NCBI GenBank assembly: GCA_002839765.1
Contig: PGYR01000007.1
Span: 46,149-110,148, forward strand
Length of the DNA stretch: 64,000 nt
Source of the DNA: Ignavibacteriae bacterium HGW-Ignavibacteriae-4
GTDB taxonomy: Bacteria > Bacteroidota > Ignavibacteria > Kapaibacteriales > UBA2268
Reading direction: 5' to 3'
Shown here: positions 8,859-17,308 of the stretch, piece after piece
How positions within the stretch are numbered: the stretch's first letter is position 1
Layout: every line of letters begins with the position of its first letter
Translations under genes and position numbers: made by a program
Notes under the pieces: generated by a model
Seen by the model: only the letters and a program-made list of their open reading frames with translations
The model's database searches: none
What the model was told of the DNA's origin: nothing

Positions 8859-9869
8859 TTATTCTAGGTCGCCTTGGAAATAATTAATTATTCTTTCATC
8901 TGAGTAATTTTTATCTTTTGTCTTATTCATTATTGTATCGTTCAACTTCTGTGTGAATACCTCAGATGCATTATAACCATACGTTTTTAACAAGTAGTTT
9001 AGTGCTATCACTTCCGCAATAACTGTAATGTTTTTTCCTGGAAATATCGGCAATTTGACAGTTGTGATATCAACACCTAATATTTTGGAAGTATTCTCTT
9101 CTAATCCAGTTCTTGTATAGTCGCCTTTGCTGTCCCATACTTCTAATTCTACTATAATCTCTAATCGTTTCTGAAACCTAATAGACCGTATTCCGAACAT
9201 ACGTCTAACATCTATAATCCCGAGACCTCTTATTTCCATAAAGTGTTGGACTAGATTTGTACCTGTTCCCATTAGGGCTGTACCAGTGTTATTGTTAAGT
9301 ATAACAATATCATCGGCTACTAGTCTATGCCCTCTTTCTACAAGGTCTAGTGCAATCTCACTTTTACCAATCCCACTTCCACCAGTAAATAAAATTCCTA
9401 CTCCATAAACATCCATAAATGAACCATGGATAGTAACGTGTGGTGAAAATAAGTCATTCAAAAATACGGATAAAATTGAAACTGCAGATGTAGTATCTTT
9501 TTCAGTCGAAAGAATTGCAGTATTATTTTCTTTTGCTAACTCAACTAATTCGTCGTGGAATTGATTGCCGTTTGTTATTATAATACAAGGTATATCGAAT
9601 TGGACTATGTTTTTGAAGGCTTGCTTTCTTTTTTCCAAATCTAAAGAACGAAGATAGTAAATTTCTGTATTGCCTACTACTTGCACATTGCTAAAAGTAA
9701 AAAGCTCTGTAAACCCTGCCAAAGCGAGTTGTGGCCTGTACATATTTGATTCAGTGATGGAGTTATCCAACCCTACATCGCCAGTAATTACTTGCAATTT
9801 GAGGGGTGATTGCAAAAGTGCTTCTACTTTCACCTCTTTCTTTCTTATTATTTTAAGATTATTATACAT
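8859..9869 (-). CDS. hprK: HPr kinase/phosphorylase
   Basis: A bifunctional enzyme that phosphorylates a regulatory serine of HPr and reverses it. Over 336 residues it has the N-terminal domain (about 15-135), HGSFMDVYG (148-156), Walker A GGSGIGKS (163-170), ADDIV (185-189) and the HprK signature MEIRGLGIIDVRRMFG (211-226). The first 12 residues precede the conserved start region, so translation might begin slightly downstream. In Chlorobiota/Bacteroidota relatives HprK occurs without a full sugar PTS; no ptsH or EI is in this window. It follows hpf, separated by a hairpin terminator, so its expression probably depends on read-through or on an unseen promoter. Confidence 0.94.
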   Translation of the reverse strand: MYNNLKIIRKKEVKVEALLQSPLKLQVITGDVGLDNSITESNMYRPQLALAGFTELFTFSNVQVVGNTEIYYLRSLDLEKRKQAFKNIVQFDIPCIIITNGNQFHDELVELAKENNTAILSTEKDTTSAVSILSVFLNDLFSPHVTIHGSFMDVYGVGILFTGGSGIGKSEIALDLVERGHRLVADDIVILNNNTGTALMGTGTNLVQHFMEIRGLGIIDVRRMFGIRSIRFQKRLEIIVELEVWDSKGDYTRTGLEENTSKILGVDITTVKLPIFPGKNITVIAEVIALNYLLKTYGYNASEVFTQKLNDTIMNKTKDKNYSDERIINYFQGDLE

Positions 9870-9873
9870 AAAT

Positions 9874-9904
9874 AAAAAAGGACATATTGTTTTATATGCC
9901 CTTT
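9874..9904 (-). terminator. Intrinsic terminator or attenuator between hpf and hprK
   Basis: On the minus strand an 11-bp stem (AAAGGGCATAT / ATATGTCCTTT, one G-U wobble) is followed by a run of T ending five bases before the hprK ATG. It should end most hpf transcripts and restrict hprK expression. Confidence 0.65.
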
Positions 9905-9912
9905 CAAATTAA

Positions 9913-10248
9913 TTAAAATTCTGGTTTATCAGTCTCAGGTGCGAATCTTTCATGATCATGATTATTCGTTTTTGTCTTCAACTTCTTTAGTTGTCTTATC
10001 ATCTTGTCTTCTGCCCCAGCCAAACTTTTCTTGAAATCGTCTGTGTTATCACTTGCTACAACTACTTTTCCGTTTGCATTTACTCTAAACTCTACTACTT
10101 TCTCTTCAGGTTCATTTGTAAATTCAACGTGAGTACTCAAAATAGTTGAGTGGTATTGAGTAAATTTATCTGCTGACTCTAATGCCATATCGTGTAATGT
10201 CGGATGTTTCTTAGCATCAAAGTGTCTGAAAGTTACTTCTGTAGTCAT
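9913..10248 (-). CDS. hpf: Ribosome hibernation promoting factor (short HPF/RaiA family)
   Basis: A 111-residue cytoplasmic protein of the short HPF/YfiA family, which binds the 30S subunit and stabilises idle ribosomes. It shows the expected beta-alpha-beta-beta-beta-alpha pattern: a first strand VTFRHFDAK, a helix with LADMALESADKF-like spacing, strands HVEFTNEPEEKVVEFRVNANG, and a final basic helix DKMIRQLKKLKTK that contacts rRNA. It lacks the long C-terminal dimerisation domain. It sits directly upstream of hprK, an arrangement also found in other bacteria. Confidence 0.85.
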   Translation of the reverse strand: MTTEVTFRHFDAKKHPTLHDMALESADKFTQYHSTILSTHVEFTNEPEEKVVEFRVNANGKVVVASDNTDDFKKSLAGAEDKMIRQLKKLKTKTNNHDHERFAPETDKPEF

Positions 10249-10314
10249 TTTTGCCTCTCTTGCATTTATGTATTGTGAATGAACGTTATTACTAACAATT
10301 TAATTAAAAAAATA

Positions 10315-11097
10315 TTATTTACCAATTGTTTGGAAATATTCTATTCCAAATTGTAGATTCAAAGACAAATAACCAGGTATCAATTCAACTGAGTTCCCTA
10401 ATTGAGACGACTCAGATCCTAATTGATTTTTAATGTTATTGTACATATCTACTCTCCTAAACATATACGTATATCTCAGCTCAATAGTTAGATTGCCAAT
10501 GATATTTCCTGTTACAGATTGGTCGAAATCTAATTCCATTCCCAATCCCCCCCGCAATAGTGGGAATATATCGGTAGCGTCATAGTGAGTACCACCTGTT
10601 CTTATATCTGAAGCTCTGTTTGTATTAACGTTCTCTTTCCAATTTACTTTTGAAACTAATATTCCTGCTCCCAAAGATACATAAGTTTTGAATTGTTGCT
10701 CTACGGGTATATAGTCTATTGAGACCACTATGGGTATAGAAGAAATATTGAATTCATTATTAATGTTGCGAGTAATTGTGCCGATGGAAAGCGAGTCGAA
10801 CTCTACGTATGAATCCGTAGATTTAGAATCGAAATAATCGGCGGCGATAGATAATCGGTAATGGTCTTCTAACCAAAATTTCAGCCCTACACCGAAAGCT
10901 GGTGAATCACGAAAGTCTAGAGAATTTCCACCAATTATATTCTGGTAGTCATCTTGGAAATTGCTAGTGCTAGCCCCAAATACTCCACCGAGAGTGACAT
11001 AAGCCATCTCTCTTAAAAAATACGGTGTAGATAATACTGTGTTTGGTAAAAAACAGATTGTGAATAGTACGGCTAATATGTTTCCTTTAGAAACCAA
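10315..11097 (-). CDS. Outer-membrane beta-barrel protein, unknown function
   Basis: A 260-residue protein with a signal peptide (hydrophobic GNILAVLFTICFLPNTVLS, cleavage before TPYF). The mature part shows alternating strands typical of eight-stranded barrels: VTLGGVFGAST, FGVGLKFWLEDHYRLSIAADYF, TVYVSLGAGILVS-like and a final YLSLNLQFGIEYF. The start codon lies inside the end of accD (11-base overlap), so it is probably translated from the accD mRNA. This is unusual company for a fatty-acid gene and may only reflect operon compaction. Confidence 0.7.
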   Translation of the reverse strand: MVSKGNILAVLFTICFLPNTVLSTPYFLREMAYVTLGGVFGASTSNFQDDYQNIIGGNSLDFRDSPAFGVGLKFWLEDHYRLSIAADYFDSKSTDSYVEFDSLSIGTITRNINNEFNISSIPIVVSIDYIPVEQQFKTYVSLGAGILVSKVNWKENVNTNRASDIRTGGTHYDATDIFPLLRGGLGMELDFDQSVTGNIIGNLTIELRYTYMFRRVDMYNNIKNQLGSESSQLGNSVELIPGYLSLNLQFGIEYFQTIGK

Positions 11098-11923
11098 ACC
11101 AATCTATGATTGTTGTTAGTTCTTCTTTTAGCTGTTTTCTATGGACTATCATATCTACAAATCCGTGCTCAAGTAAGAATTCAGAGGTCTGGAATCCCTC
11201 TGGCAATTTACGTTTGATAGTTTGTTCTATTACTCTTGGGCCTGCGAATCCGATTAACGCACCAGGTTCTGCAATTATAACATCACCCAACATTGCGAAA
11301 CTAGCACTTACGCCACCAGTAGTAGGGTCTGATAATATAGAAATGAATGGTAAACCTGCATCGTCCAACTGTGCAAGTGCCACACTCGTTTTTGCCATCT
11401 GCATGAGTGATATAACGGCTTCTTGCATACGTGCACCACCTGAAGCGGAAATTACTATAAGTGGACAATTATTTTTGATTGCATAATTAGTAGCACGGAC
11501 GAATTTTTCTCCAACAACGGAACCCATACTCCCACCAATAAAATCGAAGTTCATACAACCGAATGAAACCTTCTTACCATTTATCTTACCGTGACCTGTT
11601 GTCAAGGCATCAGAGCTATCGGATTTTTTGTAAGCTGCGGCTAATCTATCTTTATATGCTTTTGTATCTTCGAACTCTAGAGGGTCAGCCGAGCGAACTT
11701 TCTTATGAGTCTCTTTGAATGTTCCTTCGTCGAAGATAATCCCCACATATTCTTTTACACTTATTCGGAAGTGGTGATCACTTGATGGGTCAGTATATAA
11801 ATTTTCTTCTAATTCTTTCTTATATATCACATTACCGTTCGGGGCTTTCGTCCACAAACCATCAGGCATATTCCTGTGGCCATCATTTTTTATATTCTGT
11901 TCAGATCTTTTAAACCAAGCCAT
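11087..11923 (-). CDS. accD: Acetyl-CoA carboxylase carboxyltransferase beta subunit lacking zinc-ribbon cysteines
   Basis: AccD with AccA transfers carboxyl from biotin to acetyl-CoA, the first step of fatty acid synthesis. The 278-residue protein starts with the canonical MAWFKRSE and has the crotonase-like core (MNFDFIGGSMGSVVGEK, SASGGARMQE, GPRVIEQTI). The N-terminal zinc ribbon normally has KCPSCGE and VCPKCGHHFR. Here the DNA reads KAPNGNVIY and TDPSSDHHFR, so all four cysteines are gone while the flanking YKKELEENL and HHFR are kept. The domain is therefore present but cannot bind zinc. AccA is not in the window. Confidence 0.94.
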   Translation of the reverse strand: MAWFKRSEQNIKNDGHRNMPDGLWTKAPNGNVIYKKELEENLYTDPSSDHHFRISVKEYVGIIFDEGTFKETHKKVRSADPLEFEDTKAYKDRLAAAYKKSDSSDALTTGHGKINGKKVSFGCMNFDFIGGSMGSVVGEKFVRATNYAIKNNCPLIVISASGGARMQEAVISLMQMAKTSVALAQLDDAGLPFISILSDPTTGGVSASFAMLGDVIIAEPGALIGFAGPRVIEQTIKRKLPEGFQTSEFLLEHGFVDMIVHRKQLKEELTTIIDWFGF

Positions 11924-12432
11924 ATTATTAGCATTTTTATTGTTTATATAGAATTCAATTTAATTATTGATAGCCAAACTTCCTAAATTATTTATAGAAT
12001 ATGACATTCAATTTAATATGGCAACGAATTTTTGCAATGTTTTATTTGATTGGGGTAGAAAAAAGTAATATGAAAAGTTAATATAATTATTTAGATTTGC
12101 TTAATATACAGAAAAGTAAAATTTCATTAATAAAATGTGAATGATATTATCCACCTATTTTTATGTTTTGATTGAGTTTAATCAAAAAATTTGGGATGAG
12201 AAAAATGAAGAAAAATAAATTAACTTGTAAGTCTCTGTTTTTTTTTTTCACTTAATTTTTATTTAGCTATAAGTGTCCATATATTATAGCTTATGGCACT
12301 GAAATAGATATAGAAAAGCTATGACCAGGTGATGGAATCCACTATAGACTCTTACATAAAAGTGAATCCCATTTGTTAAGAGACCCGGTTGTATAACATA
12401 CAATTTACAAACTTAAATAAAAGGTAATTAAG
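11924..12432. other. 509-bp AT-rich intergenic region
   Basis: Separates accD (minus) from the accessory plus-strand cluster. No tRNA or convincing gene was seen. A very short frame starting ATGAAGAAAAAT at 12205 has a signal-peptide-like beginning and runs into an 11-T tract at 12238-12248. Reading beyond it in shifted frames gives short, stop-interrupted peptides up to about 12394. This might be the remnant of a small secreted-peptide gene, but I do not recognise it. The promoters for accD and for the small secreted protein at 12433 must lie here. Confidence 0.4.
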
Positions 12433-12819
12433 ATGAAAAAAATAATAATAATATTAACAGCAATAGTCTTTATTTTTTCAGCTGAAAATTCTATGGGAAT
12501 TTCAGTATCACGTATGGGTGGTTTTAAATCAGCAACTGCAGAAGGGAACAGTTATAAATTTAAATGTGGAAATGACAATAATAAGAAATGTTATACTCAA
12601 AAAGATAATGGTGAAACTGTATTAGGAGAGCCTACTTCTATCTTCGTTCATTCAGACCCTGTAAATGAAAACAATGGGCAAGGATACGTTAATGTAATAT
12701 TTCAAGGTTACGATGTAATAGGAGTGCCTGAGAGTGGAATTAATTTTGACACTACACCATCAACTATAGAGTACAATAATTTTCAAGATTGGGATAATAA
12801 TTCCAGTGGATCAAATTAA
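12433..12819 (+). CDS. Small secreted protein, unknown
   Basis: A 128-residue protein with a typical signal peptide (MKKIIIILTAIVFIFSAENS). The mature part has one cysteine pair (FKCGNDNNKKCYTQ) that could form a disulfide and a C-terminal half rich in N, G and short strands (YVNVIFQGYDVIG). I recognise no family. It starts after AAAGGTAATTAAG and is followed by a strong terminator, which suggests it is expressed as an abundant monocistronic message. The next gene encodes a CxxC thioredoxin-like exported protein, which might act on its disulfide. Confidence 0.65.
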   Translation: MKKIIIILTAIVFIFSAENSMGISVSRMGGFKSATAEGNSYKFKCGNDNNKKCYTQKDNGETVLGEPTSIFVHSDPVNENNGQGYVNVIFQGYDVIGVPESGINFDTTPSTIEYNNFQDWDNNSSGSN

Positions 12820-12830
12820 TAGTATTTATT

Positions 12831-12860
12831 GGGATTATCTAAAAGATAATCCCTTTTTTT
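12831..12860 (+). terminator. Terminator after the small secreted-protein gene
   Basis: A perfect 10-bp stem (GGGATTATCT / AGATAATCCC) with a 3-base loop and seven T. It lies 22 bases upstream of the next start, so it separates or attenuates expression of the downstream gene. Confidence 0.9.
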
Positions 12861-12882
12861 ATATTTATGCTGAGAATGAAAA

Positions 12883-14475
12883 ATGATTAACAGAAAGAAT
12901 ATAATGTTGTTCATACCATTATGCTTATTATTTATGGTAAACACTTCTGTATTATTTAGCTATAATAGATACAATTTTAATAAAATTGAGACGATTGAAG
13001 ATTTATGTGATTCTACTGATTATACTATTATATATTCTCTTTCAATATCAGATTGTTTAGGATGCTACAATAGCAGAATACTATCAATAAATGAATTCTT
13101 TTTAAAGAAAAAGGAAACAGTCAAGATTATTTATCTTTATCAAGAAAATCTTAATAAAGATGAACTCAATTTCCTAAGTAATAAGTATAAGGATGGTCTA
13201 GTATCATGTAGAAATGATAATAATATTTCAGATTTTTTGCTATTAAACTCAAGCGAGTTGTTCATATTATTGGATCGTAACGGTAAAGAAATATTTAGAG
13301 AAAAATTGCATTTAATAAAAAACATTGATGATAGTATGTTAAAAAGTCAAGTATTGAATATCTCATCACCAATTAAACTTAAAAGTAAAGATAACATACT
13401 TTTTGCACCATCAATAATTCAAATTAATAAAACCGCACTTATTGTGTTGGATAAAATACAAAACAAAATAAATTCCTATAATCCCATCAATGGCGAATCA
13501 TTATACTCAATTTCAATACCTATTGAAATCGAAAATTATTTTAAAAATATTGATTCAACACAAAGTTGGAAATGGAACTATGTTCCACCACTAGATATCC
13601 AAAACTTTTGTTTAAAAAAAGATACATTAATTGTTTTCTACAGGGCTTATACAGTAGATGTTGATTTTAAGACAAATGCAAAAACAAATAATATTGATAC
13701 TAATCTTACTTTTTACCCCAATATATTGATTGCAAAGTATTTTCAAAACGAATTAACAAGTATCAAACATTTCCAAAATGATTTTTATATCTTTGATTTC
13801 GAGGGAATTCGGTTTACTGATGATAATTATATTGTTAATGGGTATGAAAAAATTGAGAATAATTTTCCATTCGTTGAGAATCCTGACTCTTTATCAATTT
13901 TATTATTAACTAATTCCAATTTTGAAAATATACAATCAATTGTAAAAAAAGAAGATATTCAAAATAGAATTGGGAAAAAATATTACTCTTTTTTTGGTAT
14001 AAATAATTTTCTAATTGATGGTAATAATATTTTTGCATTCAATTTGCTTAATAGTACATTATTTCTAGTAGAAAACATAAAAGAAAACAAGAAATCTCAA
14101 ATTACAAGCGTTAAACCATATGGTATAATAATGAAAAATTTTGATTTAATCAATAGTCAAGAAATTAAGCCTTGGGATTTTTTAAAAAATCCTGATAAAT
14201 TTAATCTACCTTCAAATACTTTGGATATTGGTCAAAGCAATCAAAATTATTTCATTTTTTCATTTAACAAGAGTTCAAAGAAAGATATTCAAAATATTCA
14301 AGCAATAAATTACAATAAAAATGGCTTATATAATAGAACTTATCAAATAAGCTATGATGAAATAAAAGACTATATTTATGATTTCAAATATGCAGGATAC
14401 GATGAGAATAAACTTTTTGTATTAATCAAATGGAAAGAAAAAGGATGGTGTCTTCATGATATTCATATTAATTAG
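12883..14475 (+). CDS. Exported thioredoxin-like protein with a long, probably beta-propeller, C-terminal part
   Basis: A 530-residue protein with an N-terminal hydrophobic segment (residues 8-26). A thioredoxin-like region follows with an SDCLGCYN active-site-like CxxC (C58, C61) and a VKIIYLYQ strand. The remaining 400 residues lack cysteine pairs and show repeated beta-strand units (NKINSYNPINGESLYSISIP, FAFNLLNSTLFLVE), as in the 6-bladed beta-propeller proteins of Bacteroidota that often carry such N-terminal domains. That family assignment is inference. Codon use is extreme: Asn, Lys and Ile fill the protein and the DNA is visibly more AT-rich than the housekeeping genes, which suggests transfer. 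Confidence 0.65.
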   Translation: MINRKNIMLFIPLCLLFMVNTSVLFSYNRYNFNKIETIEDLCDSTDYTIIYSLSISDCLGCYNSRILSINEFFLKKKETVKIIYLYQENLNKDELNFLSNKYKDGLVSCRNDNNISDFLLLNSSELFILLDRNGKEIFREKLHLIKNIDDSMLKSQVLNISSPIKLKSKDNILFAPSIIQINKTALIVLDKIQNKINSYNPINGESLYSISIPIEIENYFKNIDSTQSWKWNYVPPLDIQNFCLKKDTLIVFYRAYTVDVDFKTNAKTNNIDTNLTFYPNILIAKYFQNELTSIKHFQNDFYIFDFEGIRFTDDNYIVNGYEKIENNFPFVENPDSLSILLLTNSNFENIQSIVKKEDIQNRIGKKYYSFFGINNFLIDGNNIFAFNLLNSTLFLVENIKENKKSQITSVKPYGIIMKNFDLINSQEIKPWDFLKNPDKFNLPSNTLDIGQSNQNYFIFSFNKSSKKDIQNIQAINYNKNGLYNRTYQISYDEIKDYIYDFKYAGYDENKLFVLIKWKEKGWCLHDIHIN

Positions 14476-14518
14476 TGCCAAAAATAGCATCTAACTAGAA
14501 AATTAGCCTCTTAAACTT

Positions 14519-15355
14519 TTGAAAACTAAACTTACCATATTACTATTTTACCTTCCTTATGTGCTAATTAGTTCCGACTTCTCAATGTTCATTTCCCAAT
14601 CACAAATTAGGGACTGGAAAACTGGTGAGAAAACAAATATAGAGTTTGGTTTTGATTTGGACATAGATGAGGAGTTTTTTATAGATTCTTTGTTTATTTT
14701 CAAATTAACAAATGATACAGAGTATAGTCTTTTCTATGATAAATCCGAAAAAATTGAAGTCTATTTTCCAACAAAAAATAATATCTTCTTAGAGGGTAAA
14801 CTGACCTATCCTTTTGGTTGGATATTAGACCCTTATATAGCGGCTTCTGGTCAAACCCAAATTACAGAAATGTTCAAATATCAGGGAGAACGAAGAGTGC
14901 AAACAGCAAAATTGTGGGATCCCGTTATTAGTATCCAATCTTCTGGCTTCACTTTCAAGATACCGCTTGATAGCATTAACTCGACCATTTTCAATTTGGC
15001 AACTACGCTAAGGCAAGTCAGATCCAATGAATATACTCTATTGGCAGATGATAAGAAAACAAAAGATATAGTAGAGAACTACAAAGCTGAGATTGGATTA
15101 ACAATATCAAACGAATTGAATGTCAAATTAGATGACAAAAATTCGATTCTAAAAAGCAAAGTAATAGTGTTTTCTAAATATGAAGATTTAGAAAAATGGG
15201 CATATCAACAACAAATCGAACTTCAAACAAAGTTCTTAGGTATTTGCGTTTTCTCTTTCAAGTTAGGTTTGATTTATGATGAAGATATAAGCAAACAACT
15301 CAACTACAACCAAAGTATGCAACTCGGAATCAATTTAGCACTGTTTAAAGATTAG
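14519..15355 (+). CDS. Secreted DUF3078-like protein, probable outer-membrane barrel
   Basis: A 278-residue protein with a signal peptide (KLTILLFYLPYVLISS). The sequence resembles DUF3078 proteins of Bacteroidota: a LEGKLTYPFGWILDPYIA strand pair, a middle TxNEYTLLADD segment, a long LKSKVIVFSKYEDLEKW hairpin, and a last KLGLIYDEDISKQLNYNQSM followed by a terminal barrel strand LGINLALF. Function is unknown. The only start compatible with the signal peptide is a TTG without a good ribosome-binding site. It lies between a thioredoxin-like gene and two TlpA-fused genes, so it may belong to the same exported system. Confidence 0.6.
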   Translation: MKTKLTILLFYLPYVLISSDFSMFISQSQIRDWKTGEKTNIEFGFDLDIDEEFFIDSLFIFKLTNDTEYSLFYDKSEKIEVYFPTKNNIFLEGKLTYPFGWILDPYIAASGQTQITEMFKYQGERRVQTAKLWDPVISIQSSGFTFKIPLDSINSTIFNLATTLRQVRSNEYTLLADDKKTKDIVENYKAEIGLTISNELNVKLDDKNSILKSKVIVFSKYEDLEKWAYQQQIELQTKFLGICVFSFKLGLIYDEDISKQLNYNQSMQLGINLALFKD

Positions 15356-15451
15356 CTTCCCCAACATTCACCTCATATTTCAATAATCCAAATATAATTT
15401 GTAAGTTAACTTTTCGTAACTTGTTATCATGTAGGAATATTGGAATTTCTG

Positions 15452-17200
15452 ATGAAGAGATTATATTTAATATTCGGATTAATCTTCTGTCTTTCGCTTG
15501 CCTTGCACAGCGAAGAGGGAGTGAAATACATAACTGGTAAAATCACCTTAGCCGATGGTGGAGATGCCAAAAGAGAGGTCTATGTCTATTATAATCGCTT
15601 CCAAAATAGCGATGATAATCTGATGAAAATAGTCCAAGCGGACCCGAATGGTGAATTCAAAGTGCCAATCCCAACTGATATTAATTATGCTTCATTACAC
15701 TTAGCCGCTCCCGGTTATGTATCATATATGACCGATTATATAGAAGGAGACAAAAACCCAAGAGTGGAAGCTATTCTATATAACAGGGCAGTTCCTGAAA
15801 AATTCGATTCAGTCGGGGTAATGATATTTACAAACAAAGGAAGAGTCTTCGAAAAACTTCCTATAGGTTATTCCAGATTCGTCAAATTAAAAGTTGATTT
15901 TAGTGATAAGAAATATGCAAATATTACTGAAAAAGGTGAAGACACAATTAGGTACACACTTTATTTTGCAGAAGGTTCAATTACCCCAGCCGAGCACAAA
16001 GGCAAATGGAAATACGATAATAATGGCGATTATTATGCCGTTGCAATTACAAAGAAAAAAATACTCTCTTTGAGTATAGACCTAGCAAAGTACAGATATT
16101 CAGATGACCCCGAAGAGCAAAACCTGACTACTGGGCGATGGGTGGATTCCCCTGTGAATGCTCTCTATAACCAAGTTCTAGAGCTACTACCATCACCGGA
16201 GGTAGCTCGACTAAGACAAAACTTTTATTACTATGTCTTTCAGTATAATAAAGAAGCCATAAAAACTCTCGATTCTACTGAAATAGAACGTCGAAAAATG
16301 GGAACAATAATTAAATTTCGTAGGTATATAAGTACAAATGATAGCTTATTGGGTTTAGTTGAATCTCCATTTCTGAAAGATTATTTGAATCTGACAAAAA
16401 TGGACTTGCTAAGTGCTCCTGACTCACTGAAAACTTGGGAAGATAAATATGTGATAATGCAATCTTTGCAGATGCTTCCGACTGTGTTTTATTCCGAGTT
16501 CAACGATGTGATTAATACTAAGGAGTTTAAAGAAAATCCTCAGTATTACTTAGATGCACTAGAAGATCTTTTTGCCAAATCAAAGAATAAGCGAAATAAC
16601 TATTATTTGCGATATGGATTATACTCTAGATTAGCTTCAAATGAGATAATAAAAGAACCAAGGTATAAGGAATATCTGATTAAAAATCTTAAAGAAATGG
16701 CTGAGTTTGACGATTTAGACAGTTGGCCAAAAACAGGAATACCAAAAACTTTAGCACAACTAGAACTTGACACTATGGACTATGCCCCAGATTTTTCATT
16801 CAAAACTATAGACGGCAAAGCACACAAGCTATCAGAATACAAGGGGAAGTGGGTATTACTTGATTTTTGGGGTACATGGTGTGGTCCTTGTGTTATGGAA
16901 ACTCCCTTTTTAGTAGATGCTTATACTACACTCGGTGGTGATAAATTTGAGATGATTAGCATAGCAAGCGATAGAAATGCGAAAGTAGTTAGTGATTATG
17001 TAAATAACAAGAAAATGAAATGGGTTAACACTATTGCACTAGAAGGATATGCGGAAGGAGTACTCAAGCAATACGGTATTACTAGTTTCCCGACTTTGAT
17101 GCTAATAGACCCCGATGGCAAGTTCGTAAAGATGAAAGCACACGAGCTACGCGGCGAGTTACTTTTGCCTTCACTCAGAGCTAAGTTGGAGAAGGAGTAG
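15452..17200 (+). CDS. Exported TlpA-fused protein, copy 1 (582 residues)
   Basis: The start is the ATG at 15452, because MKRLYLIFGLIFCLSLALHS is a signal peptide; an upstream in-frame TTG adds four residues only. Layout: signal peptide, a carboxypeptidase-regulatory-like Ig/CNA-B-like domain (about 22-110: KYITGKITLADGG, GEFKVPIP, LAAPGYVSYM), a beta-rich then helical middle part (110-430), and a C-terminal TlpA/ResA-type thioredoxin domain with WGTWCGPC (cysteines 477 and 480) and the cis-Pro loop TSFPTL. It probably works as a periplasmic or surface thiol-disulfide protein. A paralogue of identical length follows directly. Confidence 0.82.
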   Translation: MKRLYLIFGLIFCLSLALHSEEGVKYITGKITLADGGDAKREVYVYYNRFQNSDDNLMKIVQADPNGEFKVPIPTDINYASLHLAAPGYVSYMTDYIEGDKNPRVEAILYNRAVPEKFDSVGVMIFTNKGRVFEKLPIGYSRFVKLKVDFSDKKYANITEKGEDTIRYTLYFAEGSITPAEHKGKWKYDNNGDYYAVAITKKKILSLSIDLAKYRYSDDPEEQNLTTGRWVDSPVNALYNQVLELLPSPEVARLRQNFYYYVFQYNKEAIKTLDSTEIERRKMGTIIKFRRYISTNDSLLGLVESPFLKDYLNLTKMDLLSAPDSLKTWEDKYVIMQSLQMLPTVFYSEFNDVINTKEFKENPQYYLDALEDLFAKSKNKRNNYYLRYGLYSRLASNEIIKEPRYKEYLIKNLKEMAEFDDLDSWPKTGIPKTLAQLELDTMDYAPDFSFKTIDGKAHKLSEYKGKWVLLDFWGTWCGPCVMETPFLVDAYTTLGGDKFEMISIASDRNAKVVSDYVNNKKMKWVNTIALEGYAEGVLKQYGITSFPTLMLIDPDGKFVKMKAHELRGELLLPSLRAKLEKE

Positions 17201-17308
17201 GTAAAACACTTACACCTAATATACTTGATTTTTTCTTTTAGATTATATCTATATTTTGTAATTTTAACTTCAAAATTTAATTTACTTACATATCTTTCAA
17301 AGGAATTT

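Noticed and set aside
11106-11486. Plus-strand frame of 126 codons
   Set aside because: Antisense of accD, whose motifs are clear.
17225-17308. N-terminal extension of the second TlpA-fused protein starting at a TTG
   Set aside because: It would put the signal peptide inside the protein; the ATG at 17309 has a site and gives the same length as the paralogue.
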